Positions 1 through 4,905 of a stretch of 6,593 nucleotides of DNA are shown here, piece after piece (position 1 is the stretch's first letter; every line of letters begins with the position of its first letter). The DNA lies in the NCBI GenBank assembly GCA_902783745.1, contig CACZRY010000060.1:1-6593 (forward strand). The letters run 5' to 3'. Below the pieces are notes generated by a model. That model was given only the letters and a program-made list of their open reading frames with translations, made no database searches and had not been told where the DNA came from. The position numbers were made by a program, and so were the translations under genes. The DNA is from an uncultured Erysipelotrichaceae bacterium. GTDB lineage: Bacteria; Bacillota_I; Bacilli_A; Acholeplasmatales; Anaeroplasmataceae.

Positions 1-2407
1 ACCTGGTATTTATTCTTTATCACCATATACACCAGAAGAAGTTATTTCAAGAAATTATATTTTAGATGAAAATCCTGATTGTGTAATTAATATTATAGAT
101 GCAACAAACCTAGAACGTAATTTATATTTAACAACTCAGTTAATTGAAATGGATGTTCCTGTTGTTATTGCATTAAATATGATTGATGTAATTGAAAAAA
201 ATGGCGATAAGATTAATGTTGAAGAATTAGAAAAAGAAATAGGAGTTCCTGTTGTTGCTATATCTGCACAAAAGGGGACTAATATTGATGTTTTAATGAC
301 AAAAGCGTATAACGAAAGCTTAAAGACAAGAGTTGGTAAGACTGTTTTAGAAAATTCTACATTAAAGCACTTAATTAATGATGTTAAAGCAGCATTTGTT
401 GGATTAGAGGTTAAACATCCATTATTTCATGCAATAAAGCTTGTTGAAAATGATGAGATTGAAACATCAGATCATCCACAATTAGTTAAGATTGTAGATG
501 AATTTAAGAAAACCTATACTAATGAGGTTTTTGAAGATGATTTAGAAGCTGTAGTTGCTGATGATAGATATCAATATATATCAAAGCATTATAGTAAGGT
601 TAAAGAACAAAAAGAAAAATCAATCAAGGATAAATTATCTTTATCAGATAAGATAGATAGAGTATTAACTAATAAATGGCTTGGTATTCCTATTTTCTTA
701 GTTATTCTTTATTGTATATTTAGATTAACTTTTGCAGAGAATTTATTCTGGATTCCAACAAATGGTAGTATATCATTTGAAGGTACAATGTTTGAAGGAT
801 TATTATGGACTGATGCTGGTATTAATTCACCAGGTGTAATAATATTTAATTTCTTAGATTGTATAACAGCTTGGTTAGGTGATTTAATTAAGGGGTGGTT
901 TGAAACACTTGGCGCATCACCTTGGGCAATTGGTTTGGTTTGTGATGGTATATTATCTGGTATTTTTGCAGTATTATCATTTGTGCCACAAATTCTATTA
1001 TTATTCTTATTCTTCTCAATTCTAGAAGATTCAGGATATATGGCAAGAGTTGCATTCATCTTAGATAAGATATTTAGAAGATTTGGTCTAACAGGTAGAG
1101 CATTCATGCCAATGATTATGGGATTTGGTTGTAGTGTACCTGCAATGATTAATACAAGAACTTTAGCAGAAGAAAGAGAAAGAACAACAACTATTCGTGT
1201 TATTCCATTCTTCTCATGTGGCGCAAAGCTTCCAATTCTTACTGCAATAGCTGGTGGTATTTGTCAAGCATTTGGATTTAATCATGTTTGGTTAATTACT
1301 TTAAGTATGTATATTATTGGTGTTTTAATTGCAATAATTACAGCATTAATTTTAAGACATACAACAATGCGTGGACCTTTAGCTCCATTCATTATGGAAT
1401 TACCATCTTATCATTTACCTCAGTTTAAAGCTTTAATGCTTCATTTATGGGATAAGCTTAAGCATTATATTAAAAAAGCATTTACTATTATTTTAGTTTC
1501 AACAGTTGTAATTTGGTTCTTACAATCATTTACATTTGATTGGAAATATATTGAACAAGTTAATCCAAATGATGTAGTTTCTGAAACTTATGATGAAATG
1601 CTAGAAGATGAAGCATTTGTAGCTAAGCTTGAAGAATTAGATACTGATGATTTAGGATTTGCAGAAGAAGGTGGCTATGAAGCATTCTTTAATGAAATTG
1701 GTTCATTAGAAGAAGAACTTGATTCTGGTGATACTACAAATGAAGATAGATTAGAAGAATTAAACCTTGTTGCTGATGAAATATATAATAATGCTTATTT
1801 AGCATATGTTGAAATCGTAAGTGATCCAAATTATAAAGATACAGGGGATTCAATACTTGCAGGTATTGGTAAGCTTGTACAACCAATATTTACTCCATTA
1901 GGATTTGGTAAGAATCTAAATGATAATGGTTGGGTATTTGGTGTATCTGCAATAACAGGTTTAATTGCAAAAGAAAATGTTATTGCAACATTCGCAGTAC
2001 TTGCTCAATGTAGCGAAGATATTCCTGCAAATGTTGATGAATTTGTTGAATTAACAGTTATAAGTAATGATGAAGAAGGTATTGATGCATCAGTACGTAT
2101 GATTGAAAATACAAATATTAAGAATAGTGGTGGATGGCAAGCATTAATCGCATTCATCGTATTCAATATGACAACTATTCCATGCTTTGCTGCAGTTGCT
2201 ACTGCAAGAAGTGAGCTTGGAAAGAAGAGATTCTTAACAACAATCGCATTCTGGTTAATAGTTTCATATATTGCATCTGCAGTTATATTCTTATCATTAA
2301 GATTCATATGGCCAGCATTTGTATTTGCTTTATTATTTGTTGGTTTAGGAATAGGAATACATTTCTTTAATAAATATAGAGATGCAAAAGGAACTTTAAA
2401 TAATTAA
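1..2407 (+). CDS. feoB: Ferrous iron transport protein B (FeoB), 5' end cut by the window
   Basis: GTP-dependent inner-membrane permease for Fe2+ uptake. The frame is open from base 2 (PGIYSLSPYTPEE, the tail of the G3 switch motif DxPG), so the gene starts upstream and the ATG at 149 is internal; 801 residues are visible. The G4 motif NMID lies at visible residues 59-62 and the G5 motif SAQKG at 88-92; a helical linker follows. The membrane part begins near KWLGIPIFLVILY (about base 675). It carries both conserved gate motifs: GCSVP (1127-1141) with SCGAKLP (1214-1234), and IPCFAAVATARSE around 2177-2215. A 101-residue highly acidic stretch (1547-1849) separates a membrane helix from SILAGIGKLVQPIF and makes this FeoB longer than the roughly 770 residues common in the family. 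The last codon overlaps the next gene (TAATG). G1 and any upstream feoA are out of view. Family assignment is secure; the role of the insertion is unknown. Confidence 0.97.
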   Translation, partial: PGIYSLSPYTPEEVISRNYILDENPDCVINIIDATNLERNLYLTTQLIEMDVPVVIALNMIDVIEKNGDKINVEELEKEIGVPVVAISAQKGTNIDVLMTKAYNESLKTRVGKTVLENSTLKHLINDVKAAFVGLEVKHPLFHAIKLVENDEIETSDHPQLVKIVDEFKKTYTNEVFEDDLEAVVADDRYQYISKHYSKVKEQKEKSIKDKLSLSDKIDRVLTNKWLGIPIFLVILYCIFRLTFAENLFWIPTNGSISFEGTMFEGLLWTDAGINSPGVIIFNFLDCITAWLGDLIKGWFETLGASPWAIGLVCDGILSGIFAVLSFVPQILLLFLFFSILEDSGYMARVAFILDKIFRRFGLTGRAFMPMIMGFGCSVPAMINTRTLAEERERTTTIRVIPFFSCGAKLPILTAIAGGICQAFGFNHVWLITLSMYIIGVLIAIITALILRHTTMRGPLAPFIMELPSYHLPQFKALMLHLWDKLKHYIKKAFTIILVSTVVIWFLQSFTFDWKYIEQVNPNDVVSETYDEMLEDEAFVAKLEELDTDDLGFAEEGGYEAFFNEIGSLEEELDSGDTTNEDRLEELNLVADEIYNNAYLAYVEIVSDPNYKDTGDSILAGIGKLVQPIFTPLGFGKNLNDNGWVFGVSAITGLIAKENVIATFAVLAQCSEDIPANVDEFVELTVISNDEEGIDASVRMIENTNIKNSGGWQALIAFIVFNMTTIPCFAAVATARSELGKKRFLTTIAFWLIVSYIASAVIFLSLRFIWPAFVFALLFVGLGIGIHFFNKYRDAKGTLNN

Positions 2408-2613
2408 TGAAAACAATAGATATAATAATACTTTCATCAGTATTACTTGTTGTTGCAATAGTTATTGGTTTATTTATTTATAAAAAAGTTACTAATAAAC
2501 CAACAGGAGAATGCGGATGCTGTTCTTCTAAAAAAGGTCTTAATAGAGCTTTAAATAAAGCAAAAAAAGAACTTGATAAAGAAGAAAAATGTAATTGTAA
2601 AAAGAATATCTAA
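2407..2613 (+). CDS. FeoB-associated cysteine-rich one-helix membrane protein
   Basis: A 68-residue protein with one hydrophobic helix (residues about 6-25, IIILSSVLLVVAIVIGLFIY) after a very short N-terminus. The tail is basic, with cysteines in two clusters: CGCC at 36-39 and CNC at 62-64. Length, layout and position directly after feoB match the small FeoB-associated Cys-rich membrane protein family found downstream of feoB in many Firmicutes. The positive residues after the helix suggest the cysteine tail is cytoplasmic. The A of its ATG is the last base of the feoB stop codon. The nearest purine-rich AAAAGGA (2386-2392) is 14 bases away, so translation is probably coupled to feoB termination. 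A role in handling Fe2+ on the inner face, or in assembly of FeoB, is inferred from context; the biochemistry of the family is not settled to my knowledge. Confidence 0.88.
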   Translation: MKTIDIIILSSVLLVVAIVIGLFIYKKVTNKPTGECGCCSSKKGLNRALNKAKKELDKEEKCNCKKNI

Positions 2614-2614
2614 T

Positions 2615-2640
2615 AAGGACCCTTTTGGGTCCTTTTCTTG
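2615..2640 (+). terminator. Intrinsic terminator of the feoB operon
   Basis: A perfect 8-bp stem AAGGACCC/GGGTCCTT with a TTTT loop, followed by TTCTT, begins two bases after the stop of the Cys-rich gene. It ends the iron-uptake operon and separates it from the regulator gene downstream. Confidence 0.92.
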
Positions 2641-2643
2641 CAC

Positions 2644-2672
2644 TTGAAAAAAATTATAAAAAATTTTAAAAT
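2644..2672 (+). promoter_or_regulatory. Possible upstream promoter (P1) of the MerR-type gene
   Basis: TTGAAA (2644-2649), a 17-bp spacer and TAAAAT (2667-2672) fit a sigma-A promoter at five of six bases in each box. It starts directly after the feo terminator. Transcription would begin near 2679, just ahead of the 16-bp palindrome, giving a leader of about 48 bases containing a TGGCCC-ATAT-GGGCCA hairpin. In such AT-rich DNA chance matches are common, so P1 and P2 are alternatives and may both be used. Confidence 0.5.
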
Positions 2673-2706
2673 AATACTTGATGGCCCATATGGGCCAGTG
2701 TATTAT
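2671..2706 (+). promoter_or_regulatory. Perfect 16-bp palindrome inside a longer inverted repeat (candidate operator)
   Basis: TGGCCCATATGGGCCA (2682-2697) is perfectly self-complementary. It is flanked by a second inverted pair, ATAATAC (2671-2677) and GTATTAT (2700-2706), with unpaired bases of 4 on the left and 2 on the right. The core is an island of G+C in very AT-rich DNA, 30 bp ahead of a gene for a DNA-binding protein, so an autoregulatory operator is the simplest reading. As RNA it could also form a leader hairpin. It is not a terminator, because no T-run follows. Confidence 0.7.
2678..2706 (+). promoter_or_regulatory. Possible downstream promoter (P2) with the palindrome in its spacer
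   Basis: TTGATG (2678-2683), a 17-bp spacer and TATTAT (2701-2706). Almost all of the 16-bp palindrome fills the spacer, which is where MerR-family regulators bind their promoters. The spacer is the ordinary 17 bp rather than the 19-20 bp typical of MerR-activated promoters, so simple repression fits better than DNA-distortion activation. The predicted start near 2713 leaves a leader of only about 14 bases. Confidence 0.5.
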
Positions 2707-2715
2707 ATGAATTGT

Positions 2716-2722
2716 GAGGTGG
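2716..2722 (+). promoter_or_regulatory. Ribosome binding site fixing the GTG start
   Basis: GAGGTGG lies 4 bases before the GTG at 2727. An in-frame TGA at 2715-2717 rules out any earlier start. An ATG at 2725 overlaps the GTG (ATGTG) but opens a frame that stops after 10 codons (TGA 2755-2757), so GTG is the real start. Confidence 0.8.
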
Positions 2723-2726
2723 AAAT

Positions 2727-3698
2727 GTGGCGTATACATTGCGACAAGCAGTATTGAGAACCGGCCTAACTAAATCAACCATTCAGCGTTACTTCAAAGA
2801 CCCTCCTTTGAAATTTCGACAAGCTGAAGTGAATAAAGATAATGATAAAAACACTGAATGGACCCTCACTGATGATGACATGGAAGTTTTATGGCAAATT
2901 AAAATATATCAGTCTTTAGGATTAAGAAGACCTGATGTAATTAAGATTTTATCTAAAACTCCAATAGAACGTCAAAAAGAGCTTGATAAGGCAATAAAAA
3001 GCTTAGAACAAAAGATAGAAGAAGCAAAGCTTTATTCTACAACAAGAATTAATTACTTTGATAAAAAAATAGATAGTAATGAAATACAATCTATAATGAA
3101 AGAAGTAATTAAAACAGTTAAATCTGAATACCATAAAATAGAAGATTTAAATATATATAAATATCAATTTAGTGAGGATGATGATATTAATTCTGATAAA
3201 TATTTATTAGAATTAAAAGAATTAAGTGGAACTATTTCACCTGATGATTCAAAAGCCTTAACCTTAATAAAAAAAGTAGATGATATTGTATATAAGGTTA
3301 ATAAAGAAAAGATAACTAGATTTGATTCTATAAAAGAAGGTATATTAGATTTAGATATTGATAATTCTAGTAAAGAATTCATGATTCAAGCATTAACATC
3401 ATATTTTAATAACATTGTAGATGATTCTAAAAATTTATCTTCTATAACTTTAAATATTATGGATTTAGCTAAAAAAGGTGAAAAGACTACCTCAGCTAAA
3501 GTAAAAAATGAAGTTCAAAAGATTTGGAATTATTATGATGATATAGGCTATAATCATGTTGGTATTTCATTTTTACTTCAAGTGTTTATTAAGTTCTTCC
3601 AAACAGAAGAAATAAGGAACAGGCTTGATGGTAATAATGAAAGAGGCGTTGCTTGGTTTATCGCAAGATCAATTGAAATATTCTTATTAGAAAGATAA
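2727..3698 (+). CDS. MerR-family transcriptional regulator with a large C-terminal domain, possibly TipAS-like
   Basis: A 323-residue cytoplasmic regulator. Residues 3-23 (YTLRQAVLRTGLTKSTIQRYF) match the MerR helix-turn-helix. Residues 44-75 (TEWTLTDDDMEVLWQIK, then LGLRRPDVIKIL) match the wing and second helical pair. Residues about 78-135 are charged and heptad-like, fitting the dimerising coiled coil. The C-terminal 100 residues, with NEVQKIWNYY and GVAWFIARSIEIF, recall the all-helical TipAS-type ligand domain, but only loosely. There is no cysteine in the protein, so thiolate metal sensing and redox sensing through cysteines are unlikely. The first 154 bases are about 40% G+C by hand count, with codons such as ACC, GGC, CTA, CGA and CAG; later stretches are about 17-28%. 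No other gene shares its transcription unit, so autoregulation plus remote targets is likely. The ligand cannot be told from sequence. Confidence 0.88.
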   Translation: MAYTLRQAVLRTGLTKSTIQRYFKDPPLKFRQAEVNKDNDKNTEWTLTDDDMEVLWQIKIYQSLGLRRPDVIKILSKTPIERQKELDKAIKSLEQKIEEAKLYSTTRINYFDKKIDSNEIQSIMKEVIKTVKSEYHKIEDLNIYKYQFSEDDDINSDKYLLELKELSGTISPDDSKALTLIKKVDDIVYKVNKEKITRFDSIKEGILDLDIDNSSKEFMIQALTSYFNNIVDDSKNLSSITLNIMDLAKKGEKTTSAKVKNEVQKIWNYYDDIGYNHVGISFLLQVFIKFFQTEEIRNRLDGNNERGVAWFIARSIEIFLLER

Positions 3699-3707
3699 AA
3701 AGCGTTT

Positions 3708-3727
3708 AATAACTTATTGAAGTTATT
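3708..3727 (+). other. AT-rich hairpin just after the regulator gene
   Basis: AATAACTT (3708-3715) and AAGTTATT (3720-3727) form an 8-bp stem with an ATTG loop ten bases after the stop codon. It is weak and lacks a T-run, so it is more likely a 3' end stabiliser or chance than a terminator. Confidence 0.35.
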
Positions 3728-3752
3728 TATAATAGAAAGACCCCCTCTCCTT

Positions 3753-3789
3753 TTGAAATGTCCCACAATGTGGGACACTTTTATTTCAA
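3753..3789 (+). terminator. Probable terminator with nested inverted repeats
   Basis: TGTCCCACA (3759-3767) and TGTGGGACA (3769-3777) are perfect 9-base arms around a single A. As RNA this gives an 8-bp stem with an AAT loop, followed by CTTTTATTT. An outer pair, TTGAAAT (3753-3759) and ATTTCAA (3783-3789), encloses it. The position, 60 bases after the MerR-type stop and before the next promoter, fits the end of that transcript. The near-perfect symmetry would also suit a DNA-binding site or the end of a lost small element. Confidence 0.7.
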
Positions 3790-3838
3790 TCTTCATTTAA
3801 GAATAATATAATGTTAAAATATATGTTGATTTATAATA

Positions 3839-3866
3839 TTGACAAAAGATAAAAGTAGTATATAAT
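3839..3866 (+). promoter_or_regulatory. Consensus sigma-A promoter of the thioredoxin-reductase-like gene
   Basis: TTGACA (3839-3844), a 16-bp spacer and TATAAT (3861-3866): both boxes are perfect. The predicted start is near 3873, giving a leader of about 57 bases. A promoter this strong beneath an operator-like palindrome suggests high output held in check by a repressor. Confidence 0.88.
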
Positions 3867-3887
3867 TAAATTGTATACAATCTAATT
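3864..3887 (+). promoter_or_regulatory. Near-perfect 24-bp palindrome over the transcription start (candidate operator)
   Basis: The core ATTGTATACAAT (3870-3881) is a perfect 12-bp palindrome. After one mismatched pair (A3869/C3882) it extends by AATTA on the left and TAATT on the right, so 22 of 24 positions are symmetric. It covers the end of the -10 box and the predicted +1, the classic place for a repressor. The core resembles the TnGTnnnACnA-style sites of GntR/FadR-type regulators; that regulator class is a guess and no such gene is in the window. Confidence 0.72.
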
Positions 3888-3929
3888 TGTAAATAGGTAA
3901 GTAAGTGAAAAGAAAAGAGGTAAATAAAT

Positions 3930-4787
3930 ATGTATGATGTTGCAATTATAGGAACAGGTGCTGCAGGTATATCTGCCGCATTAACTTTAAAACAATTAAA
4001 TAAAAACTTTATTTGGTTTGGTAGTGATAATTTATCATTTAAAATTAATAAAGCTGAAAAAATAAGAAATTACCCTGGCTTAATTGGAGTTAGTGGTGAA
4101 GAAATGCGTGATGTATTTAAAAAACAAATAAAAGAAATGGGAATTGAAATCACTAATAAAATGGTAACAGGTGTTTATAAGGGTGATGATAAATATTCTA
4201 TCTTATGTGGTAATGATGATGCGATTGAAGCTAAAACTGTTATTCTTACTACTGGTGTATTAATTAATAAACCAATAAAAGGTGAGGTAGAAGCAGTAGG
4301 TAGTGGTGTTTCTTATTGTGCTACATGTGATGGTTTCTTATATAAAGATAAAGAAATTGCAGTATATAGTGAATCAAAAGAATATGATCATGAGGTTTCT
4401 TATTTAGCGTCTTTAGCTTCTAAAGTATATTTCTTCTGTAATTATAAGGATTCAAATGTAAGTAATAGTAATGTTATTTTTATGGATGATAAGATGCAAG
4501 AAATCAAGCCAGGTTTAAAACAAAAAACTGTTATAACTAAGAAGGGTGAAGAAATAAAGGTAAATGGTATATTTATTCTTAAGTCTTCTTATTCACCATC
4601 TGTATTAGTACCTGGAATAGAAGAATTAGATAATCATATTAAGGTTACAAGAAAGATGGAAACAAATATGAAAGGCTTATTTGCGGCAGGAGATTGTACA
4701 GGAAGACCTTATCAATATGCAAAAGCGGTTGGTGAAGGAAATGTTGCTGCACATTCTGTTGTAGAATATTTAGCATTAAATAAATAA
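3930..4787 (+). CDS. Thioredoxin reductase-like flavoprotein lacking the NADPH site (ferredoxin-dependent type suspected)
   Basis: A 285-residue cytoplasmic flavoprotein of the low-molecular-weight thioredoxin reductase fold, which passes electrons to thioredoxin. The FAD motif GTGAAG is at residues 8-13, the redox pair C130-A-T-C133 sits in SYCATCDG, and the C-terminal FAD motif GLFAAGDCTGRPYQYAKAVGEG is at 249-270. After CATCDG, where NADPH-dependent enzymes have a glycine-rich GGGDSAxEEA segment, this one reads AVYSESKEYDHEV (144-156). No HRRxxxRA follows, and the protein is about 25 residues shorter than usual. Loss of those elements is the mark of pyridine-nucleotide-independent enzymes such as the ferredoxin-dependent flavin thioredoxin reductase (FFTR) of clostridia, so reduced ferredoxin is the likely donor (inferred). 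It is a single-gene unit with its own promoter, operator and terminator. The ribosome site AGAGGT (3916-3921) is 8 bases from the ATG. No thioredoxin gene is adjacent. Confidence 0.85.
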   Translation: MYDVAIIGTGAAGISAALTLKQLNKNFIWFGSDNLSFKINKAEKIRNYPGLIGVSGEEMRDVFKKQIKEMGIEITNKMVTGVYKGDDKYSILCGNDDAIEAKTVILTTGVLINKPIKGEVEAVGSGVSYCATCDGFLYKDKEIAVYSESKEYDHEVSYLASLASKVYFFCNYKDSNVSNSNVIFMDDKMQEIKPGLKQKTVITKKGEEIKVNGIFILKSSYSPSVLVPGIEELDNHIKVTRKMETNMKGLFAAGDCTGRPYQYAKAVGEGNVAAHSVVEYLALNK

Positions 4788-4796
4788 AGAAAGAAT

Positions 4797-4850
4797 GGGA
4801 CTGTGAAAAAAACTAACTTTTAAAAAGTAGAGTTTCACAGCCCCTTTTTT
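4797..4850 (+). terminator. Intrinsic terminator of the thioredoxin-reductase-like gene
   Basis: GGG-A-CTGTGAAA (4797-4808) pairs with TTTCACAG-CCC (4833-4843), with one bulged A. An inner helix ACTTTT/AAAAGT (4816-4828) is followed by TTTTTT (4845-4850). It begins 9 bases after the stop codon. The minus-strand reading ends in ATTCTTTCTTT, so it may also back up termination of the opposing gene. Confidence 0.9.
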
Positions 4851-4887
4851 AAAATAGGAAAGGGAGAAGCATAAGCTCCTCCCTTTC
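4851..4887 (-). terminator. Intrinsic terminator of the phosphofructokinase gene
   Basis: Read on the minus strand, GAAAGGGAGGAGC (4887-4875), loop TTAT and GCTTCTCCCTTTC (4870-4858) form a 13-bp stem, followed by CTATTTT. The single non-Watson-Crick position is a G-U wobble on the minus-strand RNA but an A-C clash on the plus strand. That polarity supports it as the minus-strand gene's own terminator. It starts 18 bases after that gene's stop. Confidence 0.85.
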
Positions 4888-4905
4888 AAAAAGAAAGATA
4901 GTATA

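Noticed and set aside
149..151. ATG at 149 as the start of feoB
   Set aside because: The frame stays open to base 2 and the upstream codons read as conserved FeoB G-domain sequence (PGIYSLSPYTPEE, then NIIDATNLERNLYLT), so this Met is internal.
709..1107. Minus-strand open frame of 132 codons inside feoB
   Set aside because: It lies antisense to the conserved membrane part of feoB, has no ribosome site and no recognisable protein features; it is a shadow of the real gene.
2005..2307. Minus-strand open frame of 100 codons inside feoB
   Set aside because: Antisense to conserved feoB sequence including the second gate motif; no initiation signals.
2671..2706. The 16-bp palindrome as a second feo terminator or a riboswitch
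   Set aside because: No T-run follows it, a good terminator already ends the feo operon, and the region is too small for a known riboswitch.
2551..2739. Minus-strand open frame across the feo terminator
   Set aside because: It crosses a strong terminator and the palindrome, and its low-complexity Phe-rich protein is what AT-rich antisense DNA gives.
3164..3382. Minus-strand open frame inside the MerR-type gene
   Set aside because: It is antisense to the regulator and lacks any family resemblance or start signals.
3578..3796. Minus-strand open frame overlapping the regulator's 3' end and terminator
   Set aside because: It runs through the terminator hairpin and into the regulator's conserved C-terminus; no homology is recognised.
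3873..3929. Riboswitch or T-box in the leader of the flavoprotein gene
   Set aside because: The leader is only about 57 bases, without a second hairpin-terminator or a T-box-like motif; the palindrome at +1 explains the visible symmetry better.
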